Numbered from the stretch's first letter, positions 24,827-33,847 are shown. The stretch is DNA of 64,000 bases from Arcicella aquatica (GCF_034928825.1 NZ_JAYFUL010000008.1:62001-126000); one strand, 5' to 3'. Program-made: numbers and translations. The notes: a model not told the origin generated them from the sequence alone.

Positions 24827-27055
24827 ATGAAAAAATTAATTTTACTTTTATTCCTGTCAAATCTTGGTAAAAGCTTTGCTCAAAATTTTACCTTTCAATA
24901 CAATAATAGTTTTAAAATAGTCCAAAATGGACAAAGTTTACCTAATACCTTCGCAGGAGGATTAAATGCTCCGCAATTTTCAACATGCAATTTAGATAAT
25001 GATGGTGTTGAAGACTTAGTTATTTTTGACAGAACCTCCTCTAAACTCAGCACTTTTCTTGCTAAAAAAGACAACACAGGTAAATATTATTGGCAATATG
25101 CTCCTGAATACGAAACGGCTTTCCCAGCTATTCAGCATTGGATATTATTGGTAGATTATGATTCTGACGGCAAAAAAGATATTTTTACTTATACACCCGC
25201 AGGAATTAAAGTTTACAGAAATGTCTCTACCGATAAGATAGCGTGGGAGCTCATCACCGACCCATTGTATAGCACTGGTTATTCGGGTAAAATAAATTTA
25301 TACACGGCTTCAACAGATATTCCAGCAATTGTTGATATTGATAACGACGGCGACTATGACATCGTAGCCTTTGATTCTTCGGGGAATTTCCTCCTCTTCC
25401 ACAAAAATTTCAGTCAGGAAAACTACAAAGATAATAATCATTTAGAATTCAAAAGAATAGGCGATTGTTGGGGAAATTTCTTCAAAGAGCATTTTGATGA
25501 TGCACGCTTCAATCAAGACTGTGGGGCGAATGTTCCTGTGGGTGGTAGTACAAACAATGGCGCGAATGGTCAAAAGGTTGAACATTCAGGAAATGCTTTA
25601 TTGGTATTGGACTTAGATGGAGATGGCTTAAAAGATGCCCTTTATGGACACATTTCAGCCAACAGAGTAGCTGCTTTGAGTAATAATGGTAGTAGCAATC
25701 AAACCATCTTTACGAAAGCCGATTACTTTTTCCCTAACCCAAAACCTATTGACTTCTCTATCTTCCCTGCTATATTTTATGAAGATGTAGATTTTGATGG
25801 TATCAAAGACATTATTGCCGCTCCGAATGGTTATGATAATGCGCTACAAACGGTAGATTATCAAAATGCTGCATGGTTTTACAAAAATAATGGGCAAAAC
25901 AATAACCTAAACCTTACTTTCCAACAAGCTAATTTCTTGCAAAATACCATGGTAGATGTAGGAGAAAATGCTAGTCCAGTTCTGGCTGACATTGATGGTG
26001 ACGGCGATAAAGATTTATTGGTGGGCAATGCAGGGAATCGTGGCGATAATGGCTACAGAGCCAATATTACCCTTTATGAGAACAAAGGAAACAATACTTT
26101 TGAACTGAAAACAACTGACTTTTTGGATTTATCAAAATCGCAACAATTATTTGAAATCAAACCATTTGTTACTGATATGAATGGCGATGGTACGGATGAC
26201 TTTGGGTTTACGGCCAATACTTTTAATGGAATGACTATCCAGTATATTCCAAACAAGGCAGCAAGAAACCAAGCTTTTTCATTAAAACTGTCTGAAATAG
26301 TTTCGCTTCCTAAAATCAATAATTTATCCAATGGCGATTCGCCCTTATTTTTTGATTTAGACAACGACGGCAAAAAAGATTTATTAATCGGAAAAGGTAG
26401 CGGTAGAATTGAATTTCATAAAAATACAGGAAGTAGTACAAGTCCAATTTATACTTTGACAAAAGAAGAACTCGGTGGACTTACGTCAGATTATCTTTCT
26501 GGAAACGTATCGCTGACAGTAGCAGATTTGAATGGTGATGGCAAAGCTGAACTTATTACTGGCAATAGAGATGGAACCTTCAAGGTTTTCAAAAATATTA
26601 TTGGACAAAGCCAAGACCTTTTTAAGGAGGATTCTTCAGGTGTGTTAGATGAATTTACAGGCAAGTATGCCCATTTAAAATTAGGAGGTATGCTTTCGAT
26701 TACAGTGGGTGATTTAGACGGAGACGTTATTCCCGACTTTATTGTTGGTACCAATGCAGGTGGTTTAAAATTTTTGAAAGGCACCACTAAATTTACGGTT
26801 ACTGGCAACGAAGAAAGTAAAACAGCGGTTATTTATCCCAACCCAACCAATCATTTTGTTTATATCAAAAATAATTATTTAGCAGAATATCAGCTCATCG
26901 ACTTTACAGGCAAAACACTCTCTCGGAAAAATAGTACAAGTTTGAACGAAGATGTGTTTTTCGATTTAAGTAATTATAGCAATGGTACTTATTTTATCAG
27001 AATAATTGCTGAAGGAAAAGGCATGGTTACCGAAAAAGTATTACTTAGTAAGTAA
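24827..27055 (+). CDS. Secreted FG-GAP/VCBS repeat protein with type IX secretion tail
   Basis: A 742-residue extracellular protein. The signal peptide ends at KSFAQ (about 19). The body holds many calcium-binding FG-GAP/VCBS-type repeats, each with a D-x-D-x-D-G loop: LDNDGVEDLV, DYDSDGKKDIF, DIDNDGDYDIV, DLDGDGLKDAL, DVDFDGIKDII, DIDGDGDKDLL, DMNGDGTDDFG, DLDNDGKKDLL, DLNGDGKAELI and DLDGDVIPDFI. The protein probably folds as a beta-propeller with Ca2+ sites. The end has the Por-secretion tail AVIYPNPTNHFVYI and a final KVLLSK. An adhesive or glycan-binding surface role is likely. Confidence 0.92.
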   Translation: MKKLILLLFLSNLGKSFAQNFTFQYNNSFKIVQNGQSLPNTFAGGLNAPQFSTCNLDNDGVEDLVIFDRTSSKLSTFLAKKDNTGKYYWQYAPEYETAFPAIQHWILLVDYDSDGKKDIFTYTPAGIKVYRNVSTDKIAWELITDPLYSTGYSGKINLYTASTDIPAIVDIDNDGDYDIVAFDSSGNFLLFHKNFSQENYKDNNHLEFKRIGDCWGNFFKEHFDDARFNQDCGANVPVGGSTNNGANGQKVEHSGNALLVLDLDGDGLKDALYGHISANRVAALSNNGSSNQTIFTKADYFFPNPKPIDFSIFPAIFYEDVDFDGIKDIIAAPNGYDNALQTVDYQNAAWFYKNNGQNNNLNLTFQQANFLQNTMVDVGENASPVLADIDGDGDKDLLVGNAGNRGDNGYRANITLYENKGNNTFELKTTDFLDLSKSQQLFEIKPFVTDMNGDGTDDFGFTANTFNGMTIQYIPNKAARNQAFSLKLSEIVSLPKINNLSNGDSPLFFDLDNDGKKDLLIGKGSGRIEFHKNTGSSTSPIYTLTKEELGGLTSDYLSGNVSLTVADLNGDGKAELITGNRDGTFKVFKNIIGQSQDLFKEDSSGVLDEFTGKYAHLKLGGMLSITVGDLDGDVIPDFIVGTNAGGLKFLKGTTKFTVTGNEESKTAVIYPNPTNHFVYIKNNYLAEYQLIDFTGKTLSRKNSTSLNEDVFFDLSNYSNGTYFIRIIAEGKGMVTEKVLLSK

Positions 27056-27272
27056 TAAAATCAGCCAAGAGTTACGAGGCTAAAAAGCGTTAATCAGGAT
27101 TTTAAATAACATTTTTAATTTTTTTCGCAAAAAATACCTCAAAATTGCGAACTTTGGAATAATACAGTTACTTGGCATAAGGCTAATGGCTATGAAAATT
27201 TGAGCTTCAATAGCGAAACTATCCATCCTCAAATACTTAACCATTTGTAACTCGCCGAGAACCAATTTTAAT

Positions 27273-29774
27273 ATGGCAAGAAATATTCCAAAAAATACAG
27301 AAAGAACCAAAGAACGAAACCCTTCCCCGCAAATTTCGTTTGACTTTAATATAAAAAAAATAATCCAAAGCGAACAACTACATTTCGTTTTGGGTATCCT
27401 GTTTATACTCTTAGGAGTATTTATGTTTTTTTCGTTTTCATCACATCTTTTCACAGGAGATGCTGACCAAAGTGAAGTGGAAGACCCACTTCAATCATCG
27501 ATTGAGCCGTTAAAAAAACAACCTAAAAATCCATTTGGCTTGTATGGTGCAAAGCTTGCATACCTCTTAATTTTTAGACTTTTCGGCTGGCCTGCCTTTT
27601 TGCTTGTCCCTATTTTATTGACTGCTGGCTATAAGCTTGCCTTTAAAAAAGAAATTCTTCCATTAGAGAAATTAACTTGGCAATCATTATTCTATATGAT
27701 TTGGCTAAGTGCTTTCCTTGGTTTTTTTGTTTTTATGTTAGAAGCAGAAGAAAAATGGAGTAGCCTTTGCGGAGGTATCGGATATTTTGTCAATGAATAC
27801 TTGTATGGGTTTATTGGTTGGGCTTCTTTTTTTGTAATCACTTTTGTGCTGATTGTTTTTGTGGTGTATTACTACAAAGTAGATACCACTAGTTTGGTAG
27901 CAAAACCAACTGATGAAGAACACGACACGGTTGTGAGTAATGTAGAAGAGGATAAAGATAATATTGCAGACGCCAAGAATATCAAAAGAGTTAGAGAAAG
28001 CTTTGAAACGATAGTAGCTGACGAGGAACCTGAAGATGATTTGGTCATAAATCGTGAAGACAATTTTGATGAAGCCAATATTCGTCCATACCTTCCTCCT
28101 ATTATCGAAACACCTATTCCAAAAGCAAATGCTGTAAAAGGGCCAGTGGCTTTGACCATTGAGAATATTGAGGACATTCCAGAAGTCATTGAAGATACAG
28201 AGGAAGACGCACCAGTCTTGGAAGTAAATGATTCGGTGAATGATGAATTATTGAAAAAATTTGGTTTATACGACCCAATGTTAGACTTGCCTCATTACAA
28301 GTACCCAACACTTGATTTAATGAAAGAGTACGACATGGGTAAGCCTAATGTTTCTCAAGAAGAATTGAAAGCCAATTCCGATAAAATTGTGGAGACATTG
28401 GCTAATTATGGGATTGGTATTGCTTCTATCAAAGCTACTATTGGTCCAACAGTTACGTTGTATGAGATTATTCCAGATGCTGGAGTAAGGATTTCTAAAA
28501 TCAAAAATCTTGAAGATGATATTGCCTTGTCATTGGCAGCACTAGGAATTCGTATTATCGCACCGATTCCAGGAAAAGGAACGATTGGTATTGAAGTACC
28601 TAATAAAAATCGTGAGATGGTGCCTGTAAAAATGGTGATTGGCTCTGAAAAATTCCAGAAATCAACGGCCGAATTACCTATTGTGTTAGGGAAAACGATT
28701 AGCAATGATATTTTCATTACCGACTTAGCCAAAATGCCTCACTTACTGATGGCTGGTGCTACGGGACAAGGAAAGTCGGTTGGCTTAAATATGATTTTGA
28801 CTTCTTTACTATACAAAAAACACCCCTCTCAATTAAAATTCGTGTTGGTCGACCCCAAGAAAGTTGAACTAACACTTTTCAATAAGATTGAAAGACATTT
28901 CTTGGCAATGTTGCCAAACGCTGCCGAAGCCATCATTACAGATACCAAAAAGGTGGTTCATACGCTGAATTCACTTTGTATTGAAATGGATAATCGCTAC
29001 AACCTTTTGAAAGATGCAGGGTGTAGAAATTTGAAAGAATACAACGTGAAGTTTGTCAACAGAAGGCTCAATCCAGATAAAGGGCATTATTTTATGCCTT
29101 ATATCGTCTTGATTATTGATGAGTTAGCCGACTTAATGATGACGGCTGGAAAAGATGTAGAACAACCTATTGCTCGTTTAGCCCAATTAGCCCGTGCCAT
29201 TGGTATTCACTTAGTAGTGGCTACGCAACGACCATCGGTAAACGTAATTACGGGTACTATCAAAGCAAACTTTCCTGCTCGTCTTTCGTTTAAAGTTACG
29301 TCAAAAATTGACTCTAGAACGATTTTAGATACGGGTGGAGCCGAACAATTAGTAGGACAAGGAGATATGTTACTTTCAATGGGTTCAGATATTATTCGTT
29401 TGCAGTGTGCTTTTGTAGATACGCCAGAAGTGGAAGATGTCTGTGAATTTATCGGCAATCAGCAAGGCTATGATTCTGCCTACATGTTACCCGAATTTGA
29501 AGGTGATAGCGACGGCGGTGGTAACGAAAAAAGTGATTTTGACCCAAGTAATCGTGATCAATTTTTTGATGAAGCAGCTCGCTTAATTGTTACCCATCAG
29601 CAAGGCTCAACATCGTTGATTCAGCGTAGGTTAAAATTAGGATACAACCGTGCTGGACGTTTAATTGACCAATTAGAAGCAGCAGGCATTGTAGGGCAAT
29701 TTGAAGGGTCTAAAGCGAGAGAAGTATTGATAAAAGACTCAGAAACGTTAGAAAGACATTTGAAAAGTTTGTGA
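27273..29774 (+). CDS. ftsK: DNA translocase FtsK
   Basis: It pumps chromosomal DNA at the division septum and helps resolve dimers. The 833-residue protein has about four N-terminal membrane segments (about 33-200), a variable acidic linker (about 205-330), then the alpha-beta motor. Walker A is GATGQGKSVG (about 494-503) and Walker B LIIDELADLMM (about 612-622). The FtsK signature RLAQLARAIGIHLVVATQRPS follows in sections. The C-terminal gamma winged helix (about 770-833) recognises polar KOPS-like sequences. It lies after 217 bases without a gene and is followed directly by the ~100-bp repeats. Confidence 0.97.
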   Translation: MARNIPKNTERTKERNPSPQISFDFNIKKIIQSEQLHFVLGILFILLGVFMFFSFSSHLFTGDADQSEVEDPLQSSIEPLKKQPKNPFGLYGAKLAYLLIFRLFGWPAFLLVPILLTAGYKLAFKKEILPLEKLTWQSLFYMIWLSAFLGFFVFMLEAEEKWSSLCGGIGYFVNEYLYGFIGWASFFVITFVLIVFVVYYYKVDTTSLVAKPTDEEHDTVVSNVEEDKDNIADAKNIKRVRESFETIVADEEPEDDLVINREDNFDEANIRPYLPPIIETPIPKANAVKGPVALTIENIEDIPEVIEDTEEDAPVLEVNDSVNDELLKKFGLYDPMLDLPHYKYPTLDLMKEYDMGKPNVSQEELKANSDKIVETLANYGIGIASIKATIGPTVTLYEIIPDAGVRISKIKNLEDDIALSLAALGIRIIAPIPGKGTIGIEVPNKNREMVPVKMVIGSEKFQKSTAELPIVLGKTISNDIFITDLAKMPHLLMAGATGQGKSVGLNMILTSLLYKKHPSQLKFVLVDPKKVELTLFNKIERHFLAMLPNAAEAIITDTKKVVHTLNSLCIEMDNRYNLLKDAGCRNLKEYNVKFVNRRLNPDKGHYFMPYIVLIIDELADLMMTAGKDVEQPIARLAQLARAIGIHLVVATQRPSVNVITGTIKANFPARLSFKVTSKIDSRTILDTGGAEQLVGQGDMLLSMGSDIIRLQCAFVDTPEVEDVCEFIGNQQGYDSAYMLPEFEGDSDGGGNEKSDFDPSNRDQFFDEAARLIVTHQQGSTSLIQRRLKLGYNRAGRLIDQLEAAGIVGQFEGSKAREVLIKDSETLERHLKSL

Positions 29775-29780
29775 TTTTTT

Positions 29781-30181
29781 TACCCGCTGATTTATAGAGA
29801 TTAAAAACGGAGATTCTCGCTGATTAAAAATACCCATAAATCAGCGAATCTTTTCTGCAATAATCTGTGGGAATATTTTTTACCCGCTGATTAACAGAGA
29901 TTTATAAAACGCTGATGCTCGCTGAGTAGAATCTCCGTAAATCTGCGAATATTTTCTGCGATAATCTGTGGAAATATTTTTTACCCGCTGATTTACAGAG
30001 ATTAAAAAACGCTGATGCTCGCTGATTAGAATCTCCGTAAATTTGCGAATCTTTTCTGCGATAATCTGCGGGAATATTTTTTACCCGCAGATTAACAGAG
30101 CATTAAAAAATGCTGATGCTCGCTGATTAAAATCTCCGTAAATCTTCGAATCTTTTCAGTGATAATCTGCGGGAAAATATT
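29781..30181. repeat. Four tandem ~100-bp repeats, left block
   Basis: Four head-to-tail units start at 29781, 29881, 29982 and 30082, each opening with TACCCGC(T/A)GATT and ending AATCTGTGG or AATCTGCGGG then T/A-rich. Within each unit an 18-base core (CGCTGATTTACAGAGATT in the best copies) occurs forward, inverted (AATCTCCGTAAATCAGCG), and in shorter variants, so every unit can fold. Units differ by point changes, which argues against a recent assembly duplication. The block begins right after ftsK and ends 11 bases before the GxxExxY gene. Confidence 0.92.
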
Positions 30182-30191
30182 TGAAGAGATT

Positions 30192-30569
30192 TTAAAACTT
30201 ATTCACCTTTCTGAAAATACTTTTAGAAATATCATCTGTATTGAAATTTATTAGAAGCCCGAGTTTCAAACCAGATAATTTGAGGTAAGTAATTACTTGT
30301 TTATGATGTACATCCAATAAATTTTCAATTGATTTTAATTCTATAATTACTCTATTCTCAACCAACAAATCTAATCGATAGCCAACATCTACTTTAATAG
30401 TTTCATAAATCATAGGCAAAGCTACTTGTGATTTCACCTCTAATCCAGCTTTTTCAAGTTCAAATTTCAAAGCAGCTTCATAAGCAGACTCTAATAAACC
30501 AGGACCTAGATTATTATAAACATTAAAAATACATCCTCTAATTTTATAAGAGATTTCATTTATTTCCAT
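30192..30569 (-). CDS. GxxExxY-family protein (PD-(D/E)XK nuclease-like)
   Basis: A 125-residue protein. The family hallmark G-L-L-E-S-A-Y lies at about 24-30 inside GPGLLESAYEAAL. The later D-LLVENRVIIELKS segment (about 67-80) supplies D...E-x-K in the pattern of PD-(D/E)XK nucleases (Pfam group PDDEXK_3), and HHKQVITYLKL is the following helix. The catalytic layout is intact. Its flanks are tandem ~100-bp repeats on both sides, 11 bases away at the 3' end and about 100 bases at the 5' end. I recall the same gene-repeat association in other Bacteroidota. The biological role is not established. Confidence 0.9.
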   Translation of the reverse strand: MEINEISYKIRGCIFNVYNNLGPGLLESAYEAALKFELEKAGLEVKSQVALPMIYETIKVDVGYRLDLLVENRVIIELKSIENLLDVHHKQVITYLKLSGLKLGLLINFNTDDISKSIFRKVNKF

Positions 30570-30670
30570 ATAGTTTTATTATTTAATAGATGCAGATTTG
30601 AAATAGATTTTTCAAACAACTCAAAAATAATAAAATCAATGACAGTTTTTGCACAACTAACGAGAATTTT

Positions 30671-30893
30671 TACCCGCTGATTTACAGAGATTAAAAACGC
30701 TGATTCTCGCTGATTAAAATCTCCACAAATCAGCGAATCTTTTCTGCGATAATCTGCGGGAAAATATTCTACTTGCTGATTTACACAGATTAAAAAACGC
30801 TGACTCTCGCTGATTAAAATCTCCATAAATCAGCGAACCTTTTCTGCGATAATCTGCGGGAAAATATTCTACTTGCTGATTAAAATAAAAGAG
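30671..30893. repeat. Two and a quarter ~100-bp repeats, right block
   Basis: The units start at 30671, 30770 and (partial, 24 bases) 30870, in the same orientation as the left block. Two of them begin TACTTGCTGATT where the left block begins TACCCGC(T/A)GATT. An open reading frame across this block on the reverse strand (30560-30826) is only a translation of the repeat. Confidence 0.9.
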
Positions 30894-30918
30894 ATCACCT
30901 TTATCAGATGACCTCTTT
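30888..30918 (-). terminator. Directional terminator of the FKBP gene
   Basis: On the reverse strand the RNA forms a continuous 12-bp stem (AAAGAGGUCAUC with GGUGAUCUCUUU) that includes two G-U pairs, a 7-base loop and a U-rich tail. On the forward strand the same positions would be A-C mismatches, so the element favours termination of the reverse-strand gene. Confidence 0.75.
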
Positions 30919-30937
30919 CACATTTAAGCAATGATTA

Positions 30938-31369
30938 TTAACCAATTGCTACTAATTCAATATCAAAAATCAAATCTTTCCCAGCTAAAGGATGGTTAGC
31001 ATCTAAAGTAATACTTATATCTGTTACTTCAACTACTGTTACTGGCATTACTTGTCCAGATCCATCTTGGTGCATATTTAATTGCATACCTACTTCATAA
31101 GGAATATCAGCAGGAAGTTCAGCTTTAGGGAATACTGCTAAATAGTCAGCATTCACTGGTCCATAAGCTTGTTCAGCAGGAATATGAACAGTTTTTTTCT
31201 CGCCAATAGTCATTCCAGTGATGCCCTCATCAAAGCCTTGGATAACCATGCCCGTACCTAATTCAAACGCTAAAGTTTCACGTCCCGCCGAACTATCAAA
31301 TACAGTTCCGTCCGTTAATCTTCCTGTGTAATGGACGTTTACTTTATCGCCCGCCTTTGCTTGTGCCAT
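30938..31369 (-). CDS. FKBP-type peptidyl-prolyl isomerase (SlyD-like)
   Basis: It catalyses cis-trans isomerisation of proline bonds and has chaperone activity in the cytoplasm. The 143-residue length and the inserted flap region fit the SlyD-type group. The opening VNVHYTGRLTDGTVFDSS carries the FKBP core residues (Y and D of the active pocket), GMTIGEKKTVHIPAEQAYGP is the conserved middle, and HPLAGKDLIFDIELV closes the FKBP domain. The flap (VEVTDISITLDANH) is short and lacks the histidine-rich metal-binding tail of E. coli SlyD. It is a single-gene unit with its own terminator. Confidence 0.93.
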   Translation of the reverse strand: MAQAKAGDKVNVHYTGRLTDGTVFDSSAGRETLAFELGTGMVIQGFDEGITGMTIGEKKTVHIPAEQAYGPVNADYLAVFPKAELPADIPYEVGMQLNMHQDGSGQVMPVTVVEVTDISITLDANHPLAGKDLIFDIELVAIG

Positions 31370-31577
31370 TTTATCAATTATTTTTTAAAATTTCGGTAAA
31401 GGTCGTAATTTTTATGGAAAACTTAGTTTTCATCTGGTAATTATTACTAATAATCAAGACAAAAAGCCTAAGATTATACCATCATTATGCATAAAAAACA
31501 GTCCTTAATATCAGCGTAACAGCTTGTATCTATAACGTATTTGCATAATTAAGCAGTTATGATATATTATCATTTAC

Positions 31578-31604
31578 TTGCTTTCATAAATCAATGTATC
31601 TTTG
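31578..31604 (+). promoter_or_regulatory. Possible promoter of the small membrane protein operon
   Basis: TATCTTTG at 31597-31604 matches the -7 form. A TTG at 31578-31580 is 16 bases upstream, slightly shorter than usual. The predicted leader to the ATG at 31621 is only about 10 bases. This supports the internal ATG over one 9 codons earlier. Confidence 0.4.
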
Positions 31605-31620
31605 TAAAAACCTAAAATTG

Positions 31621-31863
31621 ATGTACTTAATCTTTGTTGAAATTATTGGTTGGATTGGGTCCATTCTTATCGTTGGGGCATTTGCCTTAAACGCTTTGAA
31701 CAAGATTTCGTCTACCTCCATAAATTACCAATTGGCTAATCTTTTTGGAGCCATCTGTTTTATCATTAATACCCTTGAACATAAAGCATACCCTTCCGTT
31801 TTTGTAAATGTAGTTTGGGTAATTATTGCAGTTATTGCGATTATAAAAGCTAGAAAGAAATGA
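31621..31863 (+). CDS. CBU_0592-family small membrane protein
   Basis: An 80-residue protein with three hydrophobic segments (about 3-20, 32-48, 56-74). The opening FVEIIGWIGSILIVGAFALN and the N-x-x-G-A pattern (ANLFGAICFIIN) match the CBU_0592 family of short inner membrane proteins of unknown role. Start 31621 is preferred to an ATG 9 codons upstream because it begins the family sequence and follows a -7 element. Its stop overlaps the start of the cyclase gene by 4 bases (ATGA), so translation is probably coupled. It likely serves the same pathway, but what it does is unknown. Confidence 0.8.
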   Translation: MYLIFVEIIGWIGSILIVGAFALNALNKISSTSINYQLANLFGAICFIINTLEHKAYPSVFVNVVWVIIAVIAIIKARKK

Positions 31864-32525
31864 AATTTATCGATTTAAGCCATGTTATTGAAGAAGGCGT
31901 AGTGACTTACAAAGGTATGCCTGCACCTGTTATTTGTGATTTCTGGACGCGTGAGGAATCAAAAAGTTGGTACGAAGAAGGAACATCTTTTCAGATAGGT
32001 AAAATTGAAATGGTAGCCAATACCGGTACTTACCTAGATACACCCTTCCATCGATATGAAGAAGGAAAAGATTTGTCTCAAATCCTGATTGAACAAACTG
32101 CTTTATTAGACGCTGTGCTGATAAGTGTTCCGTACTATGAACAATTGAGTATTGATAAGTCGTATTTTGAAGGATTAGACTTAACAGGAAAAGCCGTTTT
32201 AGTGCATACTCGTTGGGATGAAAAATGGAAAACTGATGAGTATTATAGTGGCAATCCTTTTTTAACGGCCGATGCCGCTGAATATCTGGTGAGTCAACGA
32301 GTAAAATTAGTCGGTATCGACTCTCATAATATCGATGATGTATCTGGAAAAGCTCGCCCAGTGCATAGCATTTTACTCAAAAACGAAATTTTGATTGTAG
32401 AGCATTTGTGTAATTTAGGCGAAATACCTACAGATACTTCTTTCAAATTTTCGGCAACACCTCCCAAAGTAAAAGGGATGGGGACTTTCCCTGTCAGGGC
32501 CTATGCCGTGATTGAAAACCTTTAG
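31860..32525 (+). CDS. Cyclase-family hydrolase with altered metal-site motif
   Basis: A 221-residue protein of the cyclase/kynurenine formamidase-like family. Members bind a metal through the motif HxGTHxDxPxH. Here it reads N54-T-G-T57-Y58-L-D60-T-P62-F-H64, so the first and second histidines are replaced by Asn and Tyr while D60 and H64 remain. The second conserved area is GIDSHNIDDVSG (about 157-168) and the ending is VRAYAVIENL. The change suggests different metal chemistry or loss of the classical activity. It follows the membrane protein gene by a 4-base overlap and precedes an MFS gene by 11 bases, so it looks like one operon. Confidence 0.82.
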   Translation: MKFIDLSHVIEEGVVTYKGMPAPVICDFWTREESKSWYEEGTSFQIGKIEMVANTGTYLDTPFHRYEEGKDLSQILIEQTALLDAVLISVPYYEQLSIDKSYFEGLDLTGKAVLVHTRWDEKWKTDEYYSGNPFLTADAAEYLVSQRVKLVGIDSHNIDDVSGKARPVHSILLKNEILIVEHLCNLGEIPTDTSFKFSATPPKVKGMGTFPVRAYAVIENL

Positions 32526-32536
32526 ATTTATTCACA

Positions 32537-33715
32537 TTGAAACCAAAATATTTACTTCCAGTTGTTGTTTTCGCACAATTTTCGGGGACATCCTTATGGT
32601 TTGCCCTCAATGCGGTGTTGAAAGATTTACATAAATTATATCCAGACACATCCAATTTTCTGAGTAGCATGACTTCCTCAGTACAATTGGGTTTTGTCAT
32701 TGGTACGGCTATATATGCTGTTTTAACCATCAGCGACCGCTTTTCGCCTGTAAAGGTATTTGTCTATTCTACGTTGTTAGCAGCGTTTTTTAATTTGCTG
32801 ATTGTCTGGATACCTGTTAGTTTCAAAGAATTGCTTATCATTCGTTTTGCTGTCGGTTTTTTCTTGGCGGGCATCTACCCCGTCGGCATGAAAATCATGG
32901 CAGACTGGTATGACAAAGGTTTGGGAAGAGCCTTAGGATATTTAGTAGGGTCTTTAGTATTAGGCACATCATTTCCGCATTTTATTGCTTTTTTCTCTCT
33001 TAGCATCCATTGGCAATCTGTCATTATTGCCACATCAATTATTGCTTCGTCTGGGGCTTTATTAATGTTTTTATTCATTAAAGATGGTCCTTTTCGTAAA
33101 AAGGCAGGACGGTTTAATCCGAAAAGCATTATAGCATCTTTCAAAAACTCCTCCTTTAAAACCTATTCATTTGGTTATTTCGGGCATATGTTTGAGGTAT
33201 ATACTTTTTGGGCTTATGTACCTATCATTATTCAGCAATACAATCAGCATAGTAGCTATTCTTTCAATATTTCATTATGGTCATTCTTAATTATTGCCTC
33301 TGGACTGATAGGTTGTGTACTTACAGGTGAGTTTTCTGCTAAATTCGGAAGTGCAAAATTGGCTTTTGGTTGCTTGTCATTTTCGTTAATATGTTGTCTT
33401 TTTTCTGTTTCTTTTTCACAAGTCAGCCCTTTTGTATTCATTACCATCATGTTGGTTTGGGGAATGAGCGTAGCTGGCGACTCACCACAATTTTCTGCCT
33501 TAATTTCACAAAATACCAATCCTGAATATCGAGCATCATCCATCACCATTGTAAACTGTATTGGTTTCGCTATTACCATTATTAGTTTACAAATTTTACA
33601 ATTTGCGACCAAATATATTACAGATGAATACGTTTACTTAATTTTGGCAATAGGCCCAGTAGTGGGATTAATAAGTACTTTTAAAAGCACTTTTGAGGTA
33701 AGGTATAAGGTTTAA
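32537..33715 (+). CDS. MFS transporter
   Basis: A 392-residue inner membrane protein with about 12 hydrophobic segments in two six-helix halves separated by a basic loop (residues about 185-205). The opening FAQFSGTSLWFALNAVL and the GFFLAGIYPVGMKIMADWY segment fit the CynX/NimT-like MFS group that carries small organic anions or drugs. The start is a TTG at 32537, set 11 bases after the cyclase gene. Because cyclase and transporter share an operon, the carried compound may be the cyclase substrate or product. Confidence 0.88.
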   Translation: MKPKYLLPVVVFAQFSGTSLWFALNAVLKDLHKLYPDTSNFLSSMTSSVQLGFVIGTAIYAVLTISDRFSPVKVFVYSTLLAAFFNLLIVWIPVSFKELLIIRFAVGFFLAGIYPVGMKIMADWYDKGLGRALGYLVGSLVLGTSFPHFIAFFSLSIHWQSVIIATSIIASSGALLMFLFIKDGPFRKKAGRFNPKSIIASFKNSSFKTYSFGYFGHMFEVYTFWAYVPIIIQQYNQHSSYSFNISLWSFLIIASGLIGCVLTGEFSAKFGSAKLAFGCLSFSLICCLFSVSFSQVSPFVFITIMLVWGMSVAGDSPQFSALISQNTNPEYRASSITIVNCIGFAITIISLQILQFATKYITDEYVYLILAIGPVVGLISTFKSTFEVRYKV

Positions 33716-33755
33716 AATGTTGCCCTCAAGCCCTACTATATAAGAGATTTCAACC

Positions 33756-33793
33756 TATCACTAGCTAGGGACTTAAGTCCCTAGCTAGTGATA
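33756..33793. repeat. GACTTAAGTC palindrome, copy 1
   Basis: A perfect 38-base palindrome, TATCACTAGCTAGGGACTT and its complement, centred on ACTTAAGT. With a 2-base bulge the arms extend to AACC/GGTT. It lies in the 132-base spacer between the MFS and glycosylase genes, both forward. Confidence 0.92.
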
Positions 33794-33847
33794 AAGGTTT
33801 AATTTTCAAATACTTACAAACAATCATTCGTATATTATTTAGCAAAA

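Noticed and set aside
30560..30826. Reverse-strand ORF of 88 codons upstream of the GxxExxY gene
   Set aside because: It is out of frame with that gene and is a translation of the repeat (phrases like ISVNQRVKI recur).
29781..30893. The ~100-bp repeats as a CRISPR array
   Set aside because: Repeats are head-to-tail with no unique spacers, each unit folds on itself, and no cas genes are nearby.
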